From contig JADJTR010000005.1 of the NCBI GenBank assembly GCA_016711085.1, positions 124,001 through 188,000 of the forward strand: DNA of 64,000 bases. The letters are read 5' to 3'. Positions 52,269-60,658 of this stretch are shown here, piece after piece. The position numbers were made by a program, and so were the translations under genes. The notes below the pieces were generated by a model, which saw nothing but the letters and a program-made list of their open reading frames with translations, was not told the DNA's origin and did no database searches. The stretch comes from Phyllobacteriaceae bacterium (GTDB taxonomy: Bacteria; Pseudomonadota; Alphaproteobacteria; Rhizobiales; Rhizobiaceae). Position 1 is the stretch's first letter, and the number at the start of each line of letters is the position of its first letter.

Positions 52269-52538
52269 ATGGCGAAGGTCTTTTTCACCGCGAACCTGCA
52301 ACGCCACGTCGATTGCCCGATGGCCGAAGCCGACGGCGCGACGATGCGCGATGTGCTCGAAGCCGTTTTCGCCGAAAACCCGCGCCTGAAAGGCTACGTC
52401 GTCGACGACCAGGGCGCGATCCGCAAACATATGGGCGTCATCGTCGACGGGGTCGTCCTCGCCGACCGCGTCCGCCAAGCCGACAGGGTCCAACCGCATT
52501 CGCAAATCCACGTCATGCAGGCGCTATCGGGCGGCTAG
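52269..52538 (+). CDS. MoaD/ThiS-like ubiquitin-fold protein with C-terminal GG
   Basis: An 89-residue beta-grasp protein ending VMQALSGG; the terminal diglycine is what sulfur carriers and ubiquitin-like modifiers need for activation. The N-terminus (KVFFTANLQRHVDCP) and VIVDGVVLADRVRQADRV fit the fold. Neither moeB nor thiF lies nearby, so an E1-like enzyme would come from elsewhere. It lies 24 bases before the BNR-repeat gene, a pairing also recalled from other alphaproteobacteria. Confidence 0.75.
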   Translation: MAKVFFTANLQRHVDCPMAEADGATMRDVLEAVFAENPRLKGYVVDDQGAIRKHMGVIVDGVVLADRVRQADRVQPHSQIHVMQALSGG

Positions 52539-52562
52539 TTCCGAGGCGCGAGGGAGAGCACC

Positions 52563-53666
52563 ATGACTGACCGCCTGATCGTTTCGACCCGCAAGGGCCT
52601 GTTCCACATTGCCCGCAAGGCCAAAGGCTGGGAAATCGAATCCGTCGATTTCCTCGGCGACAACGTCTCGCTCGCCCGGTTGGATCGGCGCAACGGCGCA
52701 TTCTACGCCGCGCTCGACCACGGCCATTTCGGCGTCAAGATGCACCGGAAGGACAAGGGCGGCGACTGGGTCGAACTCCCCGCCCCCGCCTTCCCGGAAA
52801 AGCCCGAAGACCTCGACGAGCGCGACGGCTGGGGCCGGCCATTGCCATGGACGGTGATGCGCGTCTGGTCGCTCGAACCGGGCGGCGCAGACCAGCCCGG
52901 CACGCTATGGTGCGGCACAATTCCCGGCGCGCTGTTTCGTTCCGACGATCGCGGCGCGTCGTGGCGTTGGATCAAGTCGTTGTGGGATCACCCGGGCCGC
53001 AAGCGCTGGATGGGCGGCGGCGCGGACTACCCCGGCATTCACTCCATCATGGTCGACCCGCGCGGTTCCGACACGGTGCGCCTCGGCGTCTCCTGCGGCG
53101 GGGTTTGGGAAACGAAGGACGGCGGCGAGACCTGGGCCTGCCGCGCCAACGGCATGCGCGCCGAGTTCATGCCGCCGGAATTCTCCGCCGATCCGGAGGT
53201 GCAAGACCCGCATCTGGTCGTGCAGTCGCCGTCGAACCCGGACCGGCTGTGGAGCCAGCACCACAACGGCATCTTCATCACCTCCGATTGTTCGGCCAAT
53301 TGGAGCGAGATCCGGGACGTGAGCCCCTCCTCTTTCGGCTTCGCCGTAGCCGTGCATCCGCGCGAGCCGGACACCGCCTGGTTTGTGCCGGGCGTGAAGG
53401 ACGAGCAACGCTATCCGGTTGGCGGCGCGCTCGTCGTCACCCGCACACGCGACGGCGGCAAGAGCTTCGATGTGCTGAGGAACGGCCTGCCTCAGTCCCA
53501 CGCTTACGACATCGTCTATCGCCATGCGCTCGCCATCGACGCCTCCGGCGACCGCCTCGCCTTCGGCTCGACCACCGGCAACTTGTTCGTCTCCGAGAAC
53601 CAGGGCGACGACTGGATCGCGGTTTCCGGCACGCTGCCGCCGATCCACGCCGTCAGTTTCGGCTGA
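52563..53666 (+). CDS. BNR/Asp-box repeat beta-propeller protein
   Basis: A 367-residue cytosolic beta-propeller with five Asp-box motifs (SxDxGxxW type): SDDRGASW, TKDGGETW, TSDCSANW, TRDGGKSF and SENQGDDW. Sialidase catalytic residues (the RIP motif and Arg triad) were not found, so glycosidase activity is unlikely. No signal peptide is present. GAGGGAGAGC precedes the ATG. It follows the MoaD-like gene and may bind or receive that protein; function is unknown. Confidence 0.75.
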   Translation: MTDRLIVSTRKGLFHIARKAKGWEIESVDFLGDNVSLARLDRRNGAFYAALDHGHFGVKMHRKDKGGDWVELPAPAFPEKPEDLDERDGWGRPLPWTVMRVWSLEPGGADQPGTLWCGTIPGALFRSDDRGASWRWIKSLWDHPGRKRWMGGGADYPGIHSIMVDPRGSDTVRLGVSCGGVWETKDGGETWACRANGMRAEFMPPEFSADPEVQDPHLVVQSPSNPDRLWSQHHNGIFITSDCSANWSEIRDVSPSSFGFAVAVHPREPDTAWFVPGVKDEQRYPVGGALVVTRTRDGGKSFDVLRNGLPQSHAYDIVYRHALAIDASGDRLAFGSTTGNLFVSENQGDDWIAVSGTLPPIHAVSFG

Positions 53667-53732
53667 CCAGTACGATTCACGCACGCATCACGACGGCTAA
53701 GGCAACCTTCCCCGGCAACGCTGGAGAAACCC

Positions 53733-54257
53733 ATGGTCGATATCCCGAAGGATTGGACTCCGAAAGCCAACATGAAACGTATAATCGCGCATTGGTCGGC
53801 AGGGCGGTACAAACCGACCGGCATCGACTACGCGCACTACCACATCTTGGTCGATGGCGACGCCAAAGTCATCAAGGGGTCGCGTTCGATAAAGGACAAC
53901 GTGAACACCACCGGCTCTTATGCCGCGCACACAAAGGGATTGAACTCCGGCTCAATCGGCATCTCGGCTTGCTGCATGCAGGACGCGAAGCAAGCGACGA
54001 AGGATTACGGACCCGCACCGATGAAGGAGGTCCAGTGGCGGGCCCTCGCAGCAGTCGCAGCGATCCTGTGCAAACGCTACGGCATTGCGGTGACGCCGCA
54101 GACCGTTCTCGGTCATGGGGAAGTTCAGGACATCCTGAAGGTCAAACAGAACGGCAAATGGGATCCGCTGGCGTTCCCGTGGGATAAATCGGTCACGCCG
54201 GCCAAAGCGGGTCAGATGTTTCGCGACCTTGTAGCGAAGGAGCTTGCAAAGCTTTAG
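53733..54257 (+). CDS. N-acetylmuramoyl-L-alanine amidase-like (PGRP/Amidase_2) protein
   Basis: A 174-residue amidase domain without a signal peptide. Zinc-ligand candidates are the His in RIIAHWSAGRY and the His in TVLGHGEVQ, with AAHTKGLNSGSIGISACC in the core and QNGKWDP near the end. Absence of export signal and size match phage or gene-transfer-agent endolysins, but no other phage gene is near. It may be a stray endolysin or need a holin or another export route. Confidence 0.72.
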   Translation: MVDIPKDWTPKANMKRIIAHWSAGRYKPTGIDYAHYHILVDGDAKVIKGSRSIKDNVNTTGSYAAHTKGLNSGSIGISACCMQDAKQATKDYGPAPMKEVQWRALAAVAAILCKRYGIAVTPQTVLGHGEVQDILKVKQNGKWDPLAFPWDKSVTPAKAGQMFRDLVAKELAKL

Positions 54258-54268
54258 GAGAACCGCCG

Positions 54269-55207
54269 TCAGCTTCGGGTGAACCTGCGTATCGCCTCGA
54301 CGATCGCCTTGAACCCGGCCTTCGCCGGGGCGGAGTGGTTGCGCGCCCGCATGTAGGAATGCGCCAACGCCGGCTCCTCGCGCAGCTCCGAGCGATTGCC
54401 CGCGGCGAGCATTTTCGCGTGGAAGGCGACGCCATCGTCGTAGAGCGGATCGTGCGCCGCGACCGTGATGAATGCCGGCGGCAGCCCTGTCAGATCGCCG
54501 ATGAGCGGCGCGGCGTAGGGATCGGACCAGTTCGACCCACCCTTCGGCCCCAGAAAGGCGTCGATGAAATAGATCATCTCGTCGCGCGTCAGGCATGGCG
54601 CCTCGGCGTTGCGCAACGCCGATGCCGTGTTGGTGTCGTTGCCGAACACCGGGTAGATCGCCACCATGCCGCTAAGCTGCTTTTCGCCATGGTCGCGCAG
54701 CCACATAGCCAGACCCGCGCTCATCTGCCCGCCGGCCGAATCGCCGCCGCCGATGATGTTGTCCGGATCCATGCCGATGTCGCGCCCATGGTCACGCAGC
54801 CATTTCAGCACGGCGAGGGAATCCTCCAGTTGCGCCGGATGACGGTTTTCCGGCGCGAGGCGGTAGTCGACGAGAACGACGACGCAACCCGCCCCGGCCG
54901 CCATTTCGGCGCACATGTCGCCATGCGTCTGCGGCCCGCCGAGCACCCAGCCGCCGCCGTGGAAATAGATCAGCCCCGGCTTCAGGCCTTCGCCAGCCGG
55001 GCGGAAAATCTGGCAGGGCACCCCGGACAGCACGCGATCCTCGACCGCGACGCCATCCGGCATTGGCGCGCGGAACTTTGCGCACACCGCATTCCAGCCC
55101 GCCCGCTGTTCATCGAGTGGCCAATGGGCGCTTTCCGGCGGCGATTCCGCGCTCAGCGCCTTGTAAAATTTCATCATTCCGGCATCCACCGGCGGAAAAT
55201 CGGTCAT
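54269..55207 (-). CDS. Alpha/beta hydrolase, hormone-sensitive-lipase family
   Basis: A 312-residue esterase with the HSL oxyanion motif YFHGGGWVLGGP, the nucleophile in GGGDSAGGQMSAGLA, the acid in AHDPLYDDG and the histidine in ALAHSYMR. It cleaves short-chain esters; natural substrate unknown. It converges with the amidase gene and has the alcohol dehydrogenase gene upstream on the same strand (55 bp apart), so the two may act on the same compound. Confidence 0.85.
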   Translation of the reverse strand: MTDFPPVDAGMMKFYKALSAESPPESAHWPLDEQRAGWNAVCAKFRAPMPDGVAVEDRVLSGVPCQIFRPAGEGLKPGLIYFHGGGWVLGGPQTHGDMCAEMAAGAGCVVVLVDYRLAPENRHPAQLEDSLAVLKWLRDHGRDIGMDPDNIIGGGDSAGGQMSAGLAMWLRDHGEKQLSGMVAIYPVFGNDTNTASALRNAEAPCLTRDEMIYFIDAFLGPKGGSNWSDPYAAPLIGDLTGLPPAFITVAAHDPLYDDGVAFHAKMLAAGNRSELREEPALAHSYMRARNHSAPAKAGFKAIVEAIRRFTRS

Positions 55208-55261
55208 TGCCCACCTCGCGCTGCCAGATTGCCAAAAGTCCGCCTGCCGGGCAACCGCGGA

Positions 55262-56308
55262 TCAGCCGATGCGATCGGCCACCGTGATCCCGACGCCAGT
55301 GTAACCGTCCATTGCCGCGATCGCCGCGCCGACGCCGTCGAGCTCGATGCGTTTCGTGATGAGTTTCGATACATCGAGCCGTCCCGCCTCGATCAGGCCG
55401 AGCAGCGCGGAAAACCGTGAAGCGGCGATGCCCCGAGTGCCCAGGATCGAGATTTGCCGCGAATACACAGCCTCGAGCAGCGGCACACTCGGGCTCATGT
55501 GCTTGCCGAGCGGCATGCCGATTTGCACATGGCGGCCGAGTTTTCTCAGCGAACGCACCGAATTGTGGAACGTTTCGGTGACGCCCAGTCCGTCGAGGGA
55601 AACCTGCGCCCCGCCGCCGGTCAGCTCGCGCACCGCCAGGCCGACATCGGCGACGCCGCGCGCGTCGAGCGTCGCCTCCGCGCCAAGCGCCTTGGCCATG
55701 GAGAGCGCTTCCGGGTTGATGTCGATGGCTACCACGCGCGCGCCGATCGCCGTCGCGATCATGATCGCCGCCAGGCCGACGCCGCCGCAACCATGCACCG
55801 CCACCCATTCGCCGGGCCTGACCTGCGCCCGGTCGACCAATGCGCGAAACGAGGTGGTCACCCGGCAGCCCATGCCGGCCGCCTCGGCGAAACCGAGCGC
55901 ATCGGGCAGATGCACGAGGTTGAAATCGGCGTGCGGCACGGCAAGCCGTTCGGCGAATGCACCCCAGCCGGTAAAACCGATGACATGCTGGTGATTGCAG
56001 ACGGTCGGATCGCCGCCGCGGCAATCGTCGCATTCGCCGCAGGCGAGGATGAACGGCGCGGTGACGCGGTCGCCCTTCTTCCAGCGCCGGCAATCAGGCC
56101 CCGTCTCCTCCACCACGCCCGCGAATTCGTGGCCCGCCACGTGCGGCGCACTCACATCCGGGTCGAGACCGATCCATGCATGATGATCGGACCGGCAGAC
56201 GCCGCAGGCCCTGACGCGGACGACCGCGCCATCGCGCGGGCACTCCGGTTCGGCAACCTCCTCGACTGCGATCGGCGAACGGAAGGCGGTGAACAGCGCG
56301 GCTTTCAT
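55262..56308 (-). CDS. Zinc-dependent alcohol dehydrogenase
   Basis: A 348-residue medium-chain dehydrogenase with intact catalytic zinc ligands (VRACGVCRSDHHAW and APHVAGHEFAGVV), the structural zinc set (ILACGECDDCRGGDPTVCNH) and the NAD motif GCGGVGLAAIMIA. It oxidises an alcohol or reduces an aldehyde; substrate is not known. It lies upstream of and in the same direction as the HSL-type esterase. Confidence 0.87.
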   Translation of the reverse strand: MKAALFTAFRSPIAVEEVAEPECPRDGAVVRVRACGVCRSDHHAWIGLDPDVSAPHVAGHEFAGVVEETGPDCRRWKKGDRVTAPFILACGECDDCRGGDPTVCNHQHVIGFTGWGAFAERLAVPHADFNLVHLPDALGFAEAAGMGCRVTTSFRALVDRAQVRPGEWVAVHGCGGVGLAAIMIATAIGARVVAIDINPEALSMAKALGAEATLDARGVADVGLAVRELTGGGAQVSLDGLGVTETFHNSVRSLRKLGRHVQIGMPLGKHMSPSVPLLEAVYSRQISILGTRGIAASRFSALLGLIEAGRLDVSKLITKRIELDGVGAAIAAMDGYTGVGITVADRIG

Positions 56309-56440
56309 GCGGTCGGATCCATGGTCGGCGACGCCGGACCTTAACCCGACGAACCAGGCTGCGGTATCGCTATTGCGACCCAACAAAACGCCCGGCCGCG
56401 AGGGAGCGCGCGACCGGACGAGGCTGTGCTGCGGTCGAAC

Positions 56441-57931
56441 TCAGTTCTTCGAAAGGCTCTCGGCGATGCGCACCATCTGCAGGAACTCGGCGCGGTAGCC
56501 GAACGGGTCCTCGCCGCGCGCCTTCGAAGCGATGTCGGCGATGGCGGCGAAGTTCATGTCGGCAAGCGCATGGCCGTCGCGCAGTTTCTGCCCGAAGGCT
56601 GCGACCGCCACCGAGAAGCGCTGGTCGACGCCGGCATCGTCGAACGAGGCAACCGCGTTGGCCTCCGTCACCGGCGTCTCGATCAGTTTCGACACATCCT
56701 CGTTCGGGGCCTTGTAGCGGATCTTGACGAAAGCCAGCTCTTCGCCGCCCGCGCCGGCCTCCGCCGCTTTGCTGCCGTAGCGCAGCGGATCGTTCAGCGT
56801 CGCCGGGCTGCCTTTCGGCGTCACCTCGTAGATGGCCGTCACCGAATGGCCGGAACCGATATCGCCGGCGTCCACCTTGTCGTTGTTGAAATCCTCGCGG
56901 TTGAGCGCGCGCGTCTCGTAGCCGATCAGCCGGTATTCGGCGATCTTCTCCGGGTTGAACTCGACCTGGATTTTCACGTCCTTGGCGATGGTGAACAGGT
57001 TCGCCGCCGACTGTTCGACAAACGCCTTGCGCGCCTCCGACACGGTGTCGATATAGGCGGCGACGCCATTGCCGTTCTGCGCCAGAACCTGCATCAACTG
57101 GTCGTTGTAATTACCGACGCCGAAGCCGAAGACCGACAGGAACACGCCGGATTTGCGTTCTTTTTCAATCAGGTTCTTCAGGCTGTCGTCGTCCGACGGG
57201 CCGACATTGAAGTCGCCGTCGGTCGCCAGCATTACCCGGTTGACGCCGCCGTCGACGAAATTGGCCCTGGCGAGACGGTAGGCCTCCTGGATGCCGGACG
57301 CGCCGGCGGTCGAGCCGTCCGCGCCGAGTCGGTCGAGCGCGGCGGCGATCTTCGCCTTGTCGGAAGCCTTCGTCGGCTCCAGCGCCACGCCGGACGAGCC
57401 GGCATAGGTGACGATGGAGACGGTATCGTCCGGACCGAGCGTGTCGAGCGTCATCTTGAAGGCGGTGACCAGCAGCGGCAGCTTGTCGGGCTGGTTCATC
57501 GATCCCGACGTGTCGATGAGGAAGACGAGGTTGGATTTCGGCCGCGTCGCCGGAACCACGTCATAACCCTTGATGCCGATATGCATCAGCCGTGTGTTGG
57601 CGTTCCACGGGTTCGGCATCAACGTCACCGTCGATTGGAACGGCGTCTCGGCGCTGTCCGGCCCGGCGTAGGAATAGGGGAAGTAATTGACCATTTCCTC
57701 TACCCGCACTGTGTCCGGGTCGGGCGTCTGGCCGCGATTGAGCTGGCGGCGCACCCACGACCACGACGCCGTGTCGACGTCGATGGAGAAGGTCGACACC
57801 GGATCGGTCAAAGCGTCCCTCACCGGGTTGGTCTTGAAATTCTCGATGCGGTCGCGGTTTTCCTCGGGCGGCATCACCGCGTCCGGAGACGGCGCGGCGG
57901 CGGGCATCGAGGCCGACGGATTGCGCTTCAT
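56441..57931 (-). CDS. von Willebrand factor A domain protein, C-terminal part (YfbK-like)
   Basis: A 496-residue frame with the YfbK N-region (DPVSTFSIDVDTASWSWVRR), a vWA domain whose MIDAS reads VFLIDTSGSM with the later Asp in MLATDGDFNVG, and the C-terminal family domain (GYETRALNREDFNNDKVDAG). The ATG overlaps the stop of the upstream frame (ATGA), but the text reads back through it as KLEQPVGRVIALDGAMKRNP. This matches how single-gene relatives join the membrane region to the vWA domain. The two frames are therefore probably one frameshifted gene. MIDAS proteins bind a protein ligand through a metal ion. Confidence 0.8.
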   Translation of the reverse strand: MKRNPSASMPAAAPSPDAVMPPEENRDRIENFKTNPVRDALTDPVSTFSIDVDTASWSWVRRQLNRGQTPDPDTVRVEEMVNYFPYSYAGPDSAETPFQSTVTLMPNPWNANTRLMHIGIKGYDVVPATRPKSNLVFLIDTSGSMNQPDKLPLLVTAFKMTLDTLGPDDTVSIVTYAGSSGVALEPTKASDKAKIAAALDRLGADGSTAGASGIQEAYRLARANFVDGGVNRVMLATDGDFNVGPSDDDSLKNLIEKERKSGVFLSVFGFGVGNYNDQLMQVLAQNGNGVAAYIDTVSEARKAFVEQSAANLFTIAKDVKIQVEFNPEKIAEYRLIGYETRALNREDFNNDKVDAGDIGSGHSVTAIYEVTPKGSPATLNDPLRYGSKAAEAGAGGEELAFVKIRYKAPNEDVSKLIETPVTEANAVASFDDAGVDQRFSVAVAAFGQKLRDGHALADMNFAAIADIASKARGEDPFGYRAEFLQMVRIAESLSKN

Positions 57932-58419
57932 CGCGCCGTCAAGGGCGATGACCCGGCCGACCGGTTGTTCCAGCTTGCTTTGCCGTCGACCGCCTTGTCG
58001 GTGAGCGCGTCGGACAGATCGCGTTCGGCCTCGCCGATTTGCGCCGGCTTTTTCGCCTGGCCGCCGGTCTCATTGACCGTCACTTTCGGTTCCGGCGCGC
58101 CCTTGCCGCCGATGGCGAAAGGCGAGACGCCCGAGGCGAGCTGCAGGGCGAAATAGCCGGCGACGGGGATGACCAGCAGGCCGGCGATCGCCGCCGGGGC
58201 CGGGAAGAGTTTGGTGTTCATGATCGTGCTCCAGATTGCGCCCACCCGTTGGTTAAGACGCAGGCCGGAACGCGATCCTTGGGTCGCGGCGAAAGTTTTT
58301 TCCTCGTCGAAGGCATTCATCGCGGCGGCGAGCGCCGCTTCGCGCGCCTCTCGGCGCGGCGCCGGCGCGGGCCGGCCGCGCAGCATGTCGAATTCGTCGC
58401 GTTCTTGGCTCATCGTCAC
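57928..58419 (-). CDS. N-terminal part of the vWA protein (cytosolic region and membrane anchor), probably frameshifted
   Basis: A 163-residue frame with an N-terminal cytosolic part (QERDEFDMLRGRPAPAPRRE), one membrane segment (LFPAPAAIAGLLVIPVAGYF) and a periplasmic stretch. It begins on the stop of the ECF sigma gene (ATGA). In the sigma-vWA pairs of related bacteria these residues are the start of the vWA protein, perhaps holding the sigma factor. A missing base near 57980 would join it to the next frame. If the frames are truly separate, this would be a stand-alone anti-sigma-like protein. Confidence 0.65.
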   Translation of the reverse strand: MTMSQERDEFDMLRGRPAPAPRREAREAALAAAMNAFDEEKTFAATQGSRSGLRLNQRVGAIWSTIMNTKLFPAPAAIAGLLVIPVAGYFALQLASGVSPFAIGGKGAPEPKVTVNETGGQAKKPAQIGEAERDLSDALTDKAVDGKASWNNRSAGSSPLTAR

Positions 58420-58982
58420 GACTCCCCGGCCGGACGCATCAGCGTCTTCAGCCGTTTTTTCGCTTCATGGATGTGCCAGGAAACCGTCGGCTCGGCGCAT
58501 CCCATCAGATCGGCGGCCTCGGCGTGGCTCTTTTCCTCGCCATAGACCAGGGTGACCGCCTCGCGCTGCTTGTCCGGCAGCCTGCGCACCGCCGCCCAGA
58601 GTTCGCCGGCCGCATCGTCGGCCGCATCGTCCTCGGCTTCGCCCAGCGCCAGCGCGTGCACACCGTAGGCCTGCGCCTTGGCCGTTTCGCTGCGCGTTTT
58701 GCGGGCGAGATCGCGCGCCACGTTGATCGTCAGCGCGTAGAGCCAGGTGGTGAAGGCGGAAGCGCCCTGGAAGCGCTGAAGCGCTTTCGCCAGCCGCACG
58801 CAGACCTCCTGCGCGATGTCCTCGGCCTCCGCCCGCCTGCCGGCCCAGCGGAACGCGACGCGATAGACATAGTCGTAATGGCGCTCGACCAGCGCGCCAA
58901 AGGCCGCGCGGTCGCCGGTCACGGCCCGTTCGATCAGCGCCTTGTCCGGCGCGTCCGCCGGGGAGTGCATCGCCGCCATCAT
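58416..58982 (-). CDS. ECF-type RNA polymerase sigma factor
   Basis: A 188-residue sigma-70 family factor with region 2 (LVERHYDYVYRVAFRWAG, AEDIAQEVCVRLAKAL, TWLYALTINVARDLARK) and region 4 (LPDKQREAVTLVYGEEKSHA, then GCAEPTVSWHIHEAKKRL). The start is set by CAGG before ATG; ATGs downstream are possible. The next gene overlaps its stop and encodes the membrane-anchored vWA protein, which may control it. Confidence 0.87.
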   Translation of the reverse strand: MMAAMHSPADAPDKALIERAVTGDRAAFGALVERHYDYVYRVAFRWAGRRAEAEDIAQEVCVRLAKALQRFQGASAFTTWLYALTINVARDLARKTRSETAKAQAYGVHALALGEAEDDAADDAAGELWAAVRRLPDKQREAVTLVYGEEKSHAEAADLMGCAEPTVSWHIHEAKKRLKTLMRPAGES

Positions 58983-59046
58983 TTGCCTGTCTGACGAAGG
59001 ATCATGGCCGATCCTTGGGGCGGGGCGGAAAAAGATCAATGCGATG

Positions 59047-60123
59047 TCATTCCCCCGGACATTCGAGCTTGACCGTCACCCGCTCCTCGCCGCTGACCGA
59101 GATGCCGCCGCCTTTCAGGATCTGGGCGAAGTCCATCGTCGAGGCGTCACGCACGAACGACATCTCCGGCCTGAACGGCGCGTCGGTGAAATAGCTGCCG
59201 GCCCCAACCTCGCCCGGCTCGAAGGCCGACATGCCGCCGCCTTTCTTGCATTTGATCTTGATCTGCCCCGAGACGTATTTCATCTCCCCGCCAAGCGTGA
59301 GCTTGAAGCCGTCGGTCTTCGCCGTCATGTCGACGTCGTGGTCAAGTTGACCGGACGGCGTGCAACTCATGCCAACGATTCTGAGATGTTCGAGCTTGCT
59401 CACCTGCTTGCCCTTGCCGTTCAGCGCCCAATCCGGGGCGTCCGACGAGTGGCCGTTCAATTCCATTTTGCTGATCGTATGCGAATAGCCGGCCGAAAAT
59501 CCCTGCGCCGAATAGGTCGGCGTCAGCACCGCCTCTACCGTCAGAGTGCCCTTGTCGATGACGCTTTTCAGCAGATTTTCCATGGCTTTGGCCTGGTCGG
59601 CGTAGCGCGCCGCCTCTTCCGCCGCGATCTCGTCCCAGCTCCGCGCCCAATAGGCATCCTTGCCCATCGCGACGCATTGCGCCCGGTGCGCCGCCTCGTG
59701 CGCCAGCGTGATGTCGCCGATTTCCGCGCAGGACGATCCGTCCTTGAGCTTGGTCAGGTCTTCGGATTTCTGCTCGCAGGTCCCGAACGGCATGTCGACC
59801 TTGTCCGGGCCGATGTAGCCGGACACGCGCGGATTGGGCAGGTGGAAGTCCTGCGCCATCATTTGTTCATGCATCACGCCGAGCCGGTTTGCCCAATTAA
59901 CGCCGGCGTCTGGATTGGTCGGGTCCTTGTTGGCCTCCTCGAAGTGCCTGCGGATTTCCGTGAAGCGTTCCGCCATCTCCGCGAAGAACAGCGCTTCATA
60001 ACGCGAGTTTTCCACTTCCTGCTGCAGGCTTTCGAGATGCTTGCATGAACAGGCGGAGGGACCGGCGAAAGCGTAAGGAGGAAAAAGGGCGAGCGCCGCA
60101 AAAGCGAAAGCGGGCCGAATCAT
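59047..60123 (-). CDS. Secreted protein with a zincin-like HExxH motif
   Basis: A 358-residue protein with a signal peptide (MIRPAFAFAALALFPPYAFA) and a mature start ACSCKHLESLQQEVENSRYE. A metalloprotease-like motif LAHEAAHRAQCV (HExxH) is followed about 20 residues on by the acidic helix DEIAAEEAARYADQ, which could supply the third ligand. The C-terminal half is beta-rich (TYSAQGFSAGYSHTISKMEL). No family recognised. The gene is separate from the sigma-vWA pair but on the same strand. Confidence 0.6.
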   Translation of the reverse strand: MIRPAFAFAALALFPPYAFAGPSACSCKHLESLQQEVENSRYEALFFAEMAERFTEIRRHFEEANKDPTNPDAGVNWANRLGVMHEQMMAQDFHLPNPRVSGYIGPDKVDMPFGTCEQKSEDLTKLKDGSSCAEIGDITLAHEAAHRAQCVAMGKDAYWARSWDEIAAEEAARYADQAKAMENLLKSVIDKGTLTVEAVLTPTYSAQGFSAGYSHTISKMELNGHSSDAPDWALNGKGKQVSKLEHLRIVGMSCTPSGQLDHDVDMTAKTDGFKLTLGGEMKYVSGQIKIKCKKGGGMSAFEPGEVGAGSYFTDAPFRPEMSFVRDASTMDFAQILKGGGISVSGEERVTVKLECPGE

Positions 60124-60182
60124 GATCTCAGCCTTTTCAATGACGCCCCGGATTCAACTGTGCGGCTCGCCTTCGCCCGCCG

Positions 60183-60287
60183 TCAATCCCGCGCCGCGAC
60201 AAACGCCCTCTGATGAAACGCCTGCTGCTCCGGCGGGTATCGATACGCCGCGCCGACCGGGCAGGCGCTGCGGACCGCATTTCGGTC
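60183..60287 (-). pseudogene. Remnant of a second copy of the ferredoxin-like gene's 3' end
   Basis: On the minus strand a fragment reads RSACPVGAAYRYPPEQQAFH then QRAFVAARD and stop. It matches the end of the 61.4-62.1 kb gene (NACPVGAAYRYAPAQQAFHK RAFMRARG). At DNA level 60201-60277 and 61450-61526 agree at 67 of 77 positions by eye. The two copies are in direct orientation, about 1.25 kb apart, with the small-protein cassette between them. Confidence 0.7.
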
Positions 60288-60374
60288 AATGGCTTCAACC
60301 ATTGCGGCATCAACCCGCAGGCCGGTTGCATTGTCTGCCGAGATGAGGTCAACTCAACCTTGGAGGAAGGCTTC

Positions 60375-60647
60375 ATGCGTTATCTGGACGGGACCATCGA
60401 AGAACGCTTCGGCATCATGATCGCGCGCGGCGGCGGGGGTAGCGGGGGTAGTGGCGGGGGCGGCAACGTCGGCTCGTGCGTTAGTCATGCCGGCGCTGCG
60501 ATAGCACTCGGCGGCGCATTGGCTTCTATGAACCCCTTCGGCATTGCAGCCGGCGTGGCCGCCGTCGCCGGAACAGGCATGAATTGCACCGCCGGCTACG
60601 GCAATGGCGGTTATTCCGGCGGGCTCGGCGGCTTCGGCGTTCCCTGA
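60375..60647 (+). CDS. Glycine-rich small protein, bacteriocin/microcin-like
   Basis: A 90-residue protein. Residues 1-18 (MRYLDGTIEERFGIMIAR) look like a leader. A run GGGGSGGSGGGG follows, and a hydrophobic Gly/Ala-rich core (SHAGAAIALGGALASMNPFG, then IAAGVAAVAGTGMNC) and a Gly/Tyr tail (GYGNGGYSGGLGGFGVP) complete it. Two cysteines (35, 71) could form one disulfide. GGAGGAAGG lies before the ATG. The layout recalls double-glycine-leader class II microcins with GxxxG membrane helices. The next genes encode small membrane proteins and a CPBP protease, which often accompany bacteriocins. No exporter gene is seen, so this remains a hypothesis. Confidence 0.5.
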   Translation: MRYLDGTIEERFGIMIARGGGGSGGSGGGGNVGSCVSHAGAAIALGGALASMNPFGIAAGVAAVAGTGMNCTAGYGNGGYSGGLGGFGVP

Positions 60648-60658
60648 ACAAATGACAA

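Noticed and set aside
52563..53666. Active sialidase.
   Set aside because: Asp-boxes are present but the RIP motif, Arg triad and signal peptide are not.
53733..54257. Prophage remnant.
   Set aside because: Only one endolysin-like gene is present, with no capsid, portal, integrase or attachment repeats nearby.
60213..60374. N-terminal extension of the glycine-rich peptide to an ATG at 60213.
   Set aside because: The extension reads across the ferredoxin-gene remnant on the other strand, and a strong GGAGGAAGG site marks the ATG at 60375.
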